Origin: Chara braunii
Taxonomy: Eukaryota > Streptophyta > Charophyceae > Charales > Characeae
Assembly (NCBI GenBank): GCA_003427395.1
Contig: BFEA01000083.1
Location: forward strand, 2,987,686 to 3,038,118
Direction: 5' to 3'
DNA length: 50,433 nucleotides
Notes under the pieces: generated by a model
Database searches by the model: none
The model's input: only the letters and a program-made list of their open reading frames with translations
Told to the model about the DNA's origin: nothing
Made by a program: the position numbers and the translations under genes
Part shown: positions 33,791 through 45,667 of the stretch, piece after piece
Position numbering within the stretch: position 1 is the stretch's first letter
Layout of the letters: every line of letters starts with the position of its first letter

Positions 33791-34866
33791 TTTTCTTTGT
33801 TTTTTGTTTCACAGGTAAAACATCCCCACTTTGCGGATGATTCAAACTTCCAAGATGTAATGACAGCAGCAGAAGCACTTAACCTCTGTGCTGCAACAGT
33901 TTTCACCAGCAAAAACAGGAAGGGGAACCACGTTCACTGTTTCTCTAACACTGCATGTACCTAGCCTCCGATGCTCACACCAGCCTCATGCAACCTGACG
34001 TGGGAACTGAGTCTTATGTTATGCCTGAACCTAGAGTCACAGAATTTGTGGGTTTCTGACCTGCTGACCACTTACATAACCCTTATTCTGTTTGCCTTTT
34101 GCAATCCTTCCTCCAGCCCGAGGTCGCTTCCAATCACCACCAGCTCTTCTCCCCAACAAAAGAGAAATTGAGTGCTACTGGCCCCCCAAATGCTCAAACA
34201 CCAAACCCCATCGCCTGCAGACCCCTCAGCTCTGGAAAACATGATGTAGACGAGTAGGACCGTACAAACGGGTCAAATCCAGGGATAGACCAGGTGACCT
34301 TTCAAAAACGTGAAAACAGAAGTCCCTAGCACCGCTTAAAGGACTGTGTAAATGAACACCTGTTTGCCGAAAACATGTAACCTTGCCAAGGAACTGATGG
34401 TTGCAAAAATGTAGTCTGAGGACAGAAAAGATATCCCTCCTGATGGACTACTTCTAGACATCGACTGTAATGACTCTGCAGATCAAATAGTGAGGACAGT
34501 AGCTACTCTTGACCACTGCTCCAGGACCTGAAATGACTGACCAATTTTACCATTACCCTATGACCAACAGACAGATAAACGCACATCGACAAAGACAGAG
34601 TGCATCTCACAAACACTGACGTACCATTATCCAGTATCAGTGCAAAATTTTCTCAACGCATCCCTGGCAGGATGAGCAGAAAATTTCACCCATTAATTTT
34701 TCTGACCCTTCTGAAAAAGTATGTACACATCTGAGCTGCTCGGGACCAAAACTCGATGATCATGTTTGACTCATATGCAAAAATTATGAAACTGGGGTCA
34801 GGGACAGCACGGTCACTGTGGTAAGGAGTAACTTCGTTCTACATCCTCATACTAGCCCCAGGACTA

Positions 34867-34869
<3 letters not shown>
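33791..34869. other. Gene-free stretch downstream of the FLX-like gene
   Basis: If the FLX-like transcript continues past its microsatellite, a 3' exon or untranslated region could lie here. I could not identify one. Confidence 0.35.

Positions 34870-34957
<88 letters not shown>
34870..34957. repeat. (CT)n microsatellite at the end of the FLX-like gene
   Basis: About 88 bases of pure CT (GA on the coding strand). It begins at the stop codon of the FLX-like frame. Confidence 0.97.
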
Positions 34958-34960
<3 letters not shown>

Positions 34961-36014
34961 TAGGTCGCTTTGCAGGGCCTCCATATGACGACCACGGGGC
35001 AGAAGTGGGGCCAGCAGGAGGGGCTGGATGCTGGGCCCCATATTTTGCCACCCCATTCTCAGTGATCCCGGTTGGGCCCCCTCCTGCTCCCACACCTAAA
35101 TATCCCCCATCCATATATGGTGGTGGCTGCACTAACGTGGAGGACGAAATTCCTGAATAATGCGCAGAGGAGCTAGAGTATCGGCTGGACAGCAAGCCAC
35201 CTCCCCCTGGCGCATACCCAGAGTTTCCTGCCCTTTCAGCATTTGTGCGCTCTGCACGCCACTTCTCATTCTCCCTTGCCATTGAGATAAGATTGGTCTC
35301 CAATGCCTGATTTTTTGACCTCTGCTCTGCATTAACTTTCTGTTCATACTCTAGAGCACTCCTGACCTTCTGTAGCTCCTGTTGAAGATGCTGGATGTCC
35401 TGTCGCAAGTTTGGAACAAGCTGTGCCTCCTGTCTCAAGGCCGGAATCCTCTCCAGCTCTTGCCGGGCCTTTTGGAGGTCTGATGTCGCTGTTTGCAGCT
35501 GCTGATTCAAGGTCGTTCTTGACTGCTCCAGTTCTTTGTTCCGCAAGTGAGCACTTTGCAGCTCTGCACGGGAACCATGAAGTTCTTGTTTCAAGGGCTC
35601 CACAGCTCGCAGCTCCTCATGCATTCGACTGTTCTGCTCCATTAGGTTGCGAAGGGTTGCTTCTTTCTCTGCCTGCTGGGCCAATGCCTGCTGCATGCGT
35701 TGCCCATCCCCCTGAGCTGCTGCGAGCTCCTGCCGCAGACCAACCAGAGTTGCCATCAACCGCTGATTCTCTGTCAGAAGCCTTTGAATCTCCGATTGCA
35801 TTGTAGCAATCTTATGCTCCATTACTGCTGGTGGTGGAGGCCCCTGTTGAGGGCCACCGAAAGGCTGCTGATTCCAGCCATGAGGAGTAGGCCGCATTCC
35901 ACCCCCTCCACCGAAAGGCCCGGGTCCACCCCCTCTTGCCATGGGTCCAGGGATCGGTCCACCAGGTCCCTGCGGCCCTGGCATCCCTCTAGGCATACGT
36001 CCCCAGTTCGCCAT
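34956..36014 (-). CDS. FLX-like coiled-coil protein
   Basis: FLX and FLX-like proteins are plant coiled-coil proteins. In Arabidopsis FLX acts with FRIGIDA to raise FLC transcription; FLX-like paralogues have other or unknown roles. This one is 352 residues. A Gly/Pro-rich head (1-63) is followed by a long coiled coil (about 66-262), then a Gly/Ser/Tyr/Pro-rich tail. Family hallmarks are E-N-Q-R-L near 82, L-R-Q-E-L-A-A-A near 93 and L-E-Y-E-Q-K then N-L-I-S-M-A-R-E-N-E-K-W-R-A-E near 221-255. The first ATG is at 36014; three codons upstream only a TTG extends the frame. The TGA stop overlaps the GA microsatellite, and AT|GTGAGA there would be a fair splice donor, so the true C-terminus may lie in another exon. 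Function in flowering cannot be inferred for an alga. Confidence 0.86.
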
Positions 36015-37046
36015 GATGTGCAATTAAAAGCCCCCACAAAATAGAACTGGCTTGCCTTGCCTGTCTGGGTGCAAACACCACACACCTTGCACCGTCTTCT
36101 CTTGTCAATTCAGCCACTGCGGCTGTCTGTCCAAAGCAAAATTATCCAACACAGTACAGCAACCTGCAGTGATACGACGCCTAGAGAGAAAAATGCCCAC
36201 AAGAGGATCACTGATAAGGAGGAGAAGAGGGAACTGCTCATAATCACCGCTGAAAAGGCGGACATGCGTCTATGGGGCCTGGATGCAAAGGCGAGGTGCA
36301 ACATTCATGGAGGCAGCAACGCACAACCTACCTCAACCATCACTCTTGCATCTGCATCCAGAGTAGCCATCACAAAGTTAGCACACAAGCCAAACCGCCT
36401 GAGACAACACCTCCCTAAATGCCGCCCTGTACCTGTGTAGGGCAGCACATCTGCCACATTCAAATTCAAACACAGACGAAATCCAAGTAATCTGGTTGAG
36501 GCGAAAAAGGGTTCAAGCTCCATGTCACATCTGGGGCAAAGGCGATGTGGTCTAGGTGAGCCTACAGGGTGACTGGCAAGGGTTGAACGACAGCTCATGA
36601 CACTCGGCCAGCGGTCTACACAGCAGCAACATCAACTACTTCCCAGCTACATCGCAACACCTATCAGCAACGGTCTGCCACTCGACCAACAATTACACCC
36701 AAAAAACAAACTGACGAAATCCCACTTCGGGCTATATGGATTGTGTACGTGCAACGATGAGAGCAGGAGAAACACCCATTGAGGCTGCTGAGCTTATTTC
36801 CTTTTCTTACCAGTTCCAAATGATTGTCCCTGACCTGGCCTTTCCGTAAGAGGGTCCTTTCCAAGATTGCTATTGCTAGATATGAAAACCTAAAGCACTG
36901 CTCGACATGACTTATCGTGCATCGCAGCAATCGTTCATGCTGGATCAATAGATATATAAGCAATTACAGAATCCAGGAGTCCACGCTGCCATGACTGCAG
37001 CATCATAGAGCTTTGCATAACACTTGTCCATGGAGGAATTGTGCTT
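36015..37046. other. 5' flank of the FLX-like gene
   Basis: The promoter and any leader exon should lie here on the minus strand. No TATA box or other exon was recognised. Confidence 0.35.
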
Positions 37047-38460
37047 CATTCCTCACCTACACAGCTACAACAGAATCCAAAAACCTCTACCATTTGTAAC
37101 TGTAACTGACATAAACACAACCCCACAATTACGGTGCATCCTTCCTGTATTCACTCTTAAAACATGTGCAACCCCTATTAGAACCCACATAAAGCTTGCC
37201 AATGCCCTTCATTCCTCACCTACACAGCTACAACAGAAGCTGAAAACCTCTACAATTGGCAACTATAACTGAACATAAATCCACCACTACAGTTCCAGAG
37301 CTTCCTGCCTGTATTCACTCTTTAAAACCTGTGCAACCCCTATCAGAACCGATAAAGCTTGGCATGGTGCTTTCACATAGCATCAATCAGATGCCTATTC
37401 CTTCCAATGCACTGCCGGCACATGAGACCTTGGCAAAAAACCCTACCCATTCCTTCATCCTGCCCTTAATCACTTCGGTATACCCTCTACAACAACCCAC
37501 AGTGGCTGGCGATGCTGTTTTCACATAGCGTCAACCAGCACCCTATTTCGTCAGCAGTTTGTGGCCACATCGGACAATGGCGAACCTCTCGGACCATCCA
37601 TTCCTTCCTACTACAGCAACTTTTCTGTGTGATTGACAAAGACGCCACCCCTACCCAAACCATTGGTTCTTCTACACAGCATCAACCAACAGCCATTACT
37701 TCAGTAGTTTGTAAACCTCCCAGATCATTCCTTCCTCCTATGCCTTGCCATTCTGTGTCCTTGACAACTGTACAGCCACAGAACGCACGGCCAACTAATT
37801 CCTTCCTACCATGCCCAGTGTCCAGCAGGGAACAACCGAACAGTGAACTGTCGATAACAATAAGCAGAAACTTCCTCTTTCTTACCAGTTACTGACGATA
37901 TTGTGCAGGGAAGATAACACGACAGAATTCCAACTAATTCCTTCCTACCCTAACTACTGTCCAGAAGGGAAGAATCGGACACTGGACCGTGAGAACAATG
38001 AGCAGTAATTTCCTCTTCCTTACCAACTAAAAACGATATTGTAAGTGAACCCAGCACGGCACCGGTTGTCACTTTGACTAACCAAAAGCCCAGAGAGATG
38101 AACCGCGTATAGTATTTGCCAGCATACCGATTACGTCAAGCAAGCAACTAATAGGCTAGTGCACATGCTCTTCCCATCCATAAGCTGGGAAACACAAGCG
38201 ATACCCACTGACGCCTTTCATGTACACACTATTTACAACCTTGCTACTACTACACCCCAATTTGCACCCTTGTTCACTACTATTACACCCTGGTTTACAC
38301 CACTGGCTACACCCCATCTACTGTCACATTTCCTGTTGCATTACAACCTATTTACACCACTGGTTACACCCGATTTACGGCCACATTTCCTGTTGCATTT
38401 CATTTAGAACCTATTTACATCATACTTTACTAGTATTACATCCTACTCATATCCTGGCTA
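37047..38460 (+). repeat. Ladder of successive tandem duplications
   Basis: Several unrelated units are each duplicated head to tail. One has a period of about 163 bp (CATTCCTCACCTACACAGCT at 37047 and 37210). A second has CACATAGC-TCAA-CAG words at 37373, 37523 and near 37675. A third has a period of about 143 bp (CTAATTCCTTCCTACC at 37794 and 37937). A fourth, of about 60 bp, reads CACATTTCCTGTTGCATT near 38325 and 38382. No gene. Confidence 0.75.
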
Positions 38461-41400
38461 ACACCACAGGTTCCAACCTATTTACTACTTGTGTTGCTCC
38501 ACGAGCGAACTGTGCAAGAGTGATGAGGCGTACAATACATTTCTTCTGTGCCCTGAAGCTCTACCTTGCCTTCCTTTGCACATGAACTAAAAATAATACT
38601 ACGGCAAGGGGCCCAGTACTCCCCTGCCACACAATCTTCGTCCTCAGTTTTCATACTGATTACGGTTTGCTACCCGGTCGATCGTCGCCACATCAAAGTC
38701 GTCAATACTATAGAGATCCCCATGTGTAAACAAATAATATAAAAAAGAAGACCCAGATTTTCCCTTTCTCCTGTGCACAACTAGAAGAACTTGAAGAAAG
38801 CATGCACTTGACTCAGAAAACAGAAGAAACGTCACGAGTACGGCACTTTAACCTTCTTCCCCTGCTCCTACAACCACCTCGCGCCAATGTGATTAGCAGG
38901 CAAGATGGTGTTAATGAGGGCGGATGGGTGGGTAAGAGACATTGTGGTGATCGCTTGAGCAGAAGCTAGAGAAGCAGAAAAGATCAGATCCAAAGACATA
39001 AATGCCCTTTCAGTCTCGACAACCTGATATCAACGGAATCAAAGCACAAATGAGTCTGTGGACAGCAGAGCTTTCCTGCAGCCAAGAGATCCGATACGAA
39101 GACATGGGTGCCCGACAATTCAGTGCAAGGTGGAACCTTCCCGCGTTTGTATTATACAATGAGTTTGCGAAGGATTTTGGGCTGGTAACCGAAGTGTGGA
39201 ACATCCTTGCGCAGTTTCTTTCGCTGTTCCCCAATAGACTGCAGCCACTGCAGTCTAGATCATTCTTCTACTGCAGAGCAGATCAGATACAACACAATCA
39301 GGCACCGGGCGATCAATAGGATTCAGATCGAACCCAGTCAGGTCATGGGAGACAGATATGATCGCATTGGGTAAGATCACCGCTGACCAGACAACCGATC
39401 TGTAATCTTTCACCTTCGAATTGACCGGCTCCAGGTAAATTCAGAATCATTCTTACTCATCTGGTTTCATCTGGAATCGAACCCAGCGTCATATCGGGCT
39501 CCTCTCACTGATTACTTCCACGTGGTAAACGGGTTGTTGCCACGACGCCACCACATTCTCTCCCTAGTCCCAACGCGAATTTTTTGCCCCCCATTCCTCA
39601 TTTCGTTAATTCGAATTGGTTGGGGAAAGGGAAAAGAAAAACCATCGATCTCCCCGCGCCCCCTCCTTCCCCACGAAATTCACTGCCGAGTCCTGAACGG
39701 ACGGCAGTAGTCGGCGAGTCGAACTCAAGACCTGTTTATTAACAGATAACAGTTACGCGTGTGTGCTATACAGCCACAAGGCGGGAAGAAGAAAGGGGGG
39801 AGGTGAGGGGGGGAGAGAACACCGCGATGTTCGTGAAATCAATGAAAATGGGAAGCCAGGAAAAAAATCGTGATATCAGTGAAAGTCGGAAGCTGAAAAA
39901 GACAAAAAAAAGTGGAAAAAGGAAATGCGATGATCTTTCTCGTAGGGCATACTCAACACTCAGACTTTCGTGCATGTATCTGAATTTCAGGTCAGAGTAT
40001 AAAATCCCTGAGCTTCCGCAACATAACTCGACCTCCGTTGATTTTATTATATTTTAACTCCACTTCCCTTGGTGGCACTGCCTATTTGATGAGACCGATC
40101 CGAGTTTTCATTTTACAGTGCCGGCTTTTTTTCTATCTTTTCCAAATTTCAATTTTTTTTTTTTCATTTTTCGGCTCAAGGAATAATCCTGGGTGGCAGA
40201 GAGGTATATATCGAAAGATCTCTCATTAGACGAGATTGAGAGGAAAGCGACATGGCAATTCATCAGAACCGTCGAAAGGACGAGCTCCCTTGACTACCAC
40301 GTTTGCCTTTTTTTTGTTTTTCCTGTTTCTTAGAAAACTACAACCTAACCGACAAAACAATTTCTCGTCCATGTGTCGAAACAACGAGCTTCCCTGACTA
40401 CAAAGGCTGTATTTCCTTTTCGGGGGATGGGAAGAATAAAGCCCCGATTTCCTCTTTTCTAAGAAACTCCAGACTCCATATTCTAAAGGAAGAAGACAAA
40501 AGTATTCCCGAAAACTGAGAACTCTATTTCTAAAAGAATACCTTCCATTTCCTTTAAAATGGAGGATAAAAATACTTTTAAAGGATTAAAAAAAATGCTA
40601 CCTTTTTTCGTTGTAAAACTCCTCTTTGAACCCAAAAAAAAAGTAAAAAAAATGTCACAACCAACTGACCGCGAAGTCAACAAGAAGGCGGTAAGAGTGG
40701 AGAAGACGAGAAGAGGGCAGCGGGAAGGAAGTAGAAGAGCTCCCTTGAAAAAGGGCCGTGGGAATTTAACAAAAAGTTATTTAACTAACGCAAGATGTTC
40801 ATATGCGATAGACGGAGTAGAATCATACGAGAAACAAAAAGGTTTTATATGTTGTTCAGTAATTTAAAACAAACATTAACTGAAACTAAAAACGAAAACA
40901 ACAGCATACGGGCAATTTCCTGTACTCAATATTCGTGGGTTTCCCTACCTATTTAGTTTTAAAGAGGGGGGGGGGGGGAGAGGAATCTCTCTAACAAACA
41001 CAATTCCTTTACTTACAAACCTCCTTGATCCTTTTTACCCCCCTTACTTTCAAGATTTCGTAGTTCGCGGCAATTAACGACTGCGCACCGAAGACTTCCT
41101 ACACATTTATATATTTCATTCTCCCGTCTTTTTTATAGTCTTTCAATTTATTTATTTGACAAACAAACCGTTGTTTCACTCTTTGTCAATTTTTCTTCAT
41201 CTTTCTATTCATTTATTTGACAAAAAAATTGATCTACTAACGAGGGGTTTTGCAGTTCACTTATCTCTCGCTTTGGTTTTTCATTACTTTTTTATCCTGT
41301 ATTTGCTTTTTCTTAATAACCCTATCCAAAACCACCCACTGCGCCTTTTTTTCTAATGCTGCTCTCTGAAGACACCCATCAGCTCCCCCATTAAAAAAAA

Positions 41401-41631
41401 AAAACTGCCTGCTCCAATCCATACGAACATAAGAAGCGACAGCCACAGCATTAAAATACCGTCATTGAAAGAAAAAGAAATCGTACTTCTCATCCTTCAC
41501 GACTTTTAAAAATTCCTCTTTCCCTTCACGTTTCACGCGTTGTCAGGTTCCCCGTATACGCAACCCCACAGGAAAAAAAAAAAGCACTACTGTGCCAGAC
41601 TGAGTCAGACTATTGCGTGTTGGGTAGTGGG
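38461..41631. other. Long gene-free stretch
   Basis: Increasingly AT-rich to the right. Frames at 39002-39319 and 40559-40867 lack recognisable domains. Two box B-like words occur on the minus strand near 39328 and 39475. Poly-T and poly-A runs and an 11-G run near 40968 are present. I support no gene here. Confidence 0.4.
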
Positions 41632-41788
41632 TTAAACCACCAGTACTTCCTGAAGTGGTGGCCGTTAACAAGCCACGATTTTAGGAAACGCACGGGCCAC
41701 TACAGGAGCGCGCAAATTCATCCGACTAGAAACGTTTCTACATTTTTTTTTGGGCGGCGGATAGCTGGGCCAAGTACTGGTGGTCTAA
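41632..41788. mobile_element. 149-bp miniature element with 13-bp inverted ends and TTAA/CTAA flanks
   Basis: TTAA then ACCACCAGTACTT lies at 41632-41648. The exact inverse AAGTACTGGTGGT then CTAA lies at 41772-41788. One flank is one base away from TTAA. The ends match those at 25599 and 27896, so this is the short member of the family. It is non-coding and non-autonomous. I infer TTAA-directed insertion by a transposase not present in the window. Confidence 0.72.
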
Positions 41789-41839
41789 GTGGAGCGTTGC
41801 TTAGTGCGTTGGGGGGTGAGGTAGAAGCGGATAGGGGGT

Positions 41840-41895
41840 AAACGCGGCGGAGAAGGGCGGCGGAGAAGGGCGGTGGAGAAGGGCGGCGGAGAGGA
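41840..41895 (+). repeat. 15-bp minisatellite
   Basis: GGCGGAGAAGGGCGG-type units repeat about four times with one T substitution. Confidence 0.8.
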
Positions 41896-42857
<962 letters not shown>

Positions 42858-43016
42858 ATGCACATAGAAGGAAGAAAAGGAAGGGGGGGGGGAGCGCCAC
42901 TTTTCAGCGCATTCAAATAGACGCTCGTGGGAAGAATATAAAAGAAGAGGGAATGTAATTGCGGAGGGACCGGGTTGAGAAGGAGGACGGCGACGAAAAC
43001 TAAGAACAGGGAGAGC

Positions 43017-43138
43017 GCCACGTGGCAGCGAATTTGATCTGCAACTCGTAGGAGTAGGAAAAAGCAGGACAGGCAATAAAGAAAGCAAATGGAATACACA
43101 CACTGACCCCACAAAGTAATCGGTAAGCGCCACGTGGC
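43017..43138. promoter_or_regulatory. Pair of palindromic G-boxes
   Basis: GCCACGTGGC occurs at 43017-43026 and again at 43129-43138, each preceded by GC. In plants this palindrome is bound by bZIP and bHLH factors. No gene was recognised next to it, so a role is only a guess. Confidence 0.3.
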
Positions 43139-43391
43139 AAGCACGAAAGCGAAATCAAGAAAAAGAATAAATAAATAAAATCAGACAAGGAAATGAAGTG
43201 AAGGGATTCGAGCTGGGGAAGATTTTTGTCGGCAGCGGACGAGGACGATGACAAAAGGAGCGAAGGAAAAGAAAAAGAAAAAGTAGAACATAGTACACGG
43301 TGCGTCCCCTCTCTCCCTCTCTCTTCCCCCTCACACCTTCATGCCCGGCTTCTCACACCTAACGCTAAACGATTGATGGATTATTTGAGAG

Positions 43392-43510
43392 ATTGGTTGG
43401 TTGGTTGGTTGGTTGGTTGGTTGGTTGGTTGGTTGGCTGGTTGGTTGGTTGGTTAGCTGACAATTGATTGGGTGGGTGGGTGGGTGGGGTCGTAAGTGGG
43501 TGGGTGGTTA
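43392..43510. repeat. (TTGG)n and (GGGT)n tetranucleotide runs
   Basis: About 60 bases of TTGG with one GCTGG variant, a short spacer, then about 40 bases of GGGT-like units. Confidence 0.93.
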
Positions 43511-43626
43511 GCAGATTTAACTATGATCGCTCGTTGATAGTTCGCGGAATGTTTTTTCGTTTCTTTGCGGCAATCAACATAGAACGACATTGCATACTTC
43601 TGCTGCTGCAGCTTCTTGTTCTGTTT

Positions 43627-43664
43627 CTTCTTCTTCTTCTTCTTCTTCTTCTTCTGTTTATTAT

Positions 43665-43706
<42 letters not shown>

Positions 43707-43708
43707 CA
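43627..43708. repeat. (TTC)n and (TAC)n trinucleotide runs
   Basis: About 30 bases of TTC, a short AT spacer, then about 45 bases of TAC. Confidence 0.95.
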
Positions 43709-44240
43709 CTACTACTTATTAGTAAATTTATTACCATTTTTTATATTTATTACTGTTGATAGCAAACTTAATGATTTATTATTTTTTTAACATTACAACT
43801 AATTTTATTTACCATTATGTATATCCGTCGCCTCGATACTCTCTTATTAGCCTCCCTCTCTCCTCGAACGCGCCTCAAAAGCTTCGTATTATTCATGTTA
43901 CACTATTCTATTGTCTATTTATTATCATAATTTTATGTACATTTATTTACATTACTCCTGTACTACCGTTAATTTAAAATATTTATCACCGGGACTTTAT
44001 TCAAGTTTATTACGTAATTATTACGTGCATATACTATTCTGTCAATACCATTATCCTCCTCCCTCTCTCCTCCAACGTGCGAGACGAGCTTCTCGCGATT
44101 TCCATTCACATTCACTGCACCCGTTTTCTCCTCCCGCCGAAAGTGACCCCCTTTTTCCTCCATCCACCCCCCCCTCTCCCCTATTCGAAGAACTCGTCTT
44201 GCGTAACCCCATCTGGCTACCCCGTCCACCCTACCCTTTC
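43709..44240. other. Gene-free AT-rich stretch
   Basis: No gene recognised. Composition changes to C/T-rich after 44050. Confidence 0.4.
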
Positions 44241-44335
44241 TTCCCCCGAAAACAACGTACGGTCATTATAGCTGTATTTGGACTGAAAGATAACCCAAAT
44301 ACAGCTATAATGACCGTACGTTGCATTCGGGAGAA
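44241..44335. repeat. Perfect 28-bp stem hairpin with extended outer stem
   Basis: The 28 bases 44254-44281 are the exact inverse of 44295-44322 around a 13-base loop. After a three-base unpaired step, 44241-44250 pairs with 44326-44335 with one mismatch. The stem is therefore close to 38 base pairs. Its perfection contrasts with the decayed sequence around it. It could be a young foldback element, a hairpin RNA precursor or a cruciform. A hairpin-induced assembly artefact cannot be excluded. Confidence 0.9.
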
Positions 44336-44872
44336 GGAGGTAGCATAGCTAATGTGTAAGACTTGCTGTAGACCACATAGCCAATTCCACTACCCTCCTC
44401 TCCCTCCTCGCCTCCCCTCCCCTTCTCTGCCCTCTCCTCCTACGTAGACTAAAGCTTCTTCTTGTGACCGCCATCGACTCTTCATCTCCTCTCCGACGTG
44501 GTTGTACAGCTCTCGTCTGATCCTTTTCTTCTATCTTTTTCTTTTATCTTTTTCTTTTATCTTTTTCTTTTCCGACAACAGAGCTCCAGCCCTTCTGTAA
44601 CCCTATAAACATCGATACACTGCACTTTCCCCCAAACGTGCGTCTCAAGCCTCTCTCCTTGTCCCCCCAATGTGCGTATCAAGCCTATTGCGATGCCCCA
44701 CTACCACTCTCTCCCTACTCCCCGACGAGAGCGTGGAGCTTAACCACGACCCTGTCAACACTCTTCGCTCCAACGTCCATACAAACGACCAACTACACAA
44801 AAAAAAAAAACGAATAAAAGGGAAAAGGTCGCGACATACCTTGAGTCAGAGTATGCCACTACTGGCTCGCAT

Positions 44873-44924
<52 letters not shown>

Positions 44925-45281
44925 CCCGGTTGCCCTCGACGCTACGCACTGCAGCGCCAGGTGGCTGCACGTGTTTGCGCGTGTGCGTCTCGCTGCACAT
45001 CACGCACACGATCACAGCACAAACTCGTGTGCGTCTCGTTGCACATCACGCACACAATCACAGCATCGAGTCTGTGCTCCTTGCCCACACGAGCAGGGAT
45101 ATTCCGTGCCTGCGCCGCCTGGTACCGACTCTCGGCCGCCAACGAGCCACAAAAACGGACAAGAGGGGAGAAAAGAGAAGCACGGGAAGGAGCTTGAGAA
45201 AGAAATCACTTTCTGCCACTACGGTTGGCCGACCCCGATAGGGTAGCTCATCCGGTAAGTCCGGTAAGGGGGGTACCCGCC
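44336..45281. other. Gene-free stretch with short repeats
   Basis: It contains three TCTTTTTCTTT-type units (44523-44570). The word GCGTCTCG(C/T)TGCACATCACGCACAC occurs twice near 44985 and 45031 (46-bp period). A (TC)n run lies at 44875-44922. No gene recognised. Confidence 0.5.
44875..44922. repeat. (TC)n microsatellite
   Basis: About 48 bases of TC dinucleotide. Confidence 0.96.
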
Positions 45282-45406
45282 GCCACCGTCGTCCGCCGAA
45301 TAGAACGCCGGGTCATACACTCGTATTGGGGACAGCGACCCTACATTCTATTCGGTTCGAGGGGTGAGAAATGGCGTTCTACTCGGGGGACGCTGGGCAC
45401 GGTGGC
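45282..45406. mobile_element. 125-bp foldback element sharing its core with 3397-3510
   Basis: GCCACCGT at 45282 is inverted as ACGGTGGC at 45399-45406. Inside, CCGAATAGAACGCC (45295-45308) is mirrored by GGCGTTCTACTCGG (45373-45386), with one difference. A further TTCTATTCGGCGG at 45454-45466 is the exact inverse of 45293-45305, so a second end lies just outside. The ACCGTC...CCGAATAGAACGCC...TCAT order matches the arm of the 3.4-kb element. Non-coding. Confidence 0.6.
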
Positions 45407-45520
45407 TAATCCGCTAAGGGCAGCCAAGCCACGCATGGGGTCATGATCGTGCCTTCTATTCGGCGGAATTCGAGTATGGTCCCTCCTGTACAGCCGTTCC
45501 AACTCTCTACCCCAGACTGG

Positions 45521-45666
45521 CTGCAAAGGGGCCAATTCTTTCGCCCTATGCCAGACTCGGTGCAACGGGGCCCATTTCTTTCCAGACTTGGTGCGAAGGG
45601 GCCAATTCTGTCGCCCTATGCCAGACTCGGTGCAACGGGGCCCATTTCTTTCCAGACTTGGTGCGC
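45521..45666 (+). repeat. 70-bp tandem duplication
   Basis: GCCAATTCT at 45531 and 45601 starts two almost identical units containing TCGCCCTATGCCAGACTCGG. It lies directly before the gag-like frame. Confidence 0.92.
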
Positions 45667-45667
45667 C

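Noticed and set aside
39002-39319. Possible 105-codon gene
   Set aside because: No recognisable motif, no neighbour support, and length within chance for this region.
43453-43790. Poly-Ser, poly-Val, poly-Tyr and poly-Thr frames
   Set aside because: They are readings of TTC and TAC trinucleotide repeats on both strands.
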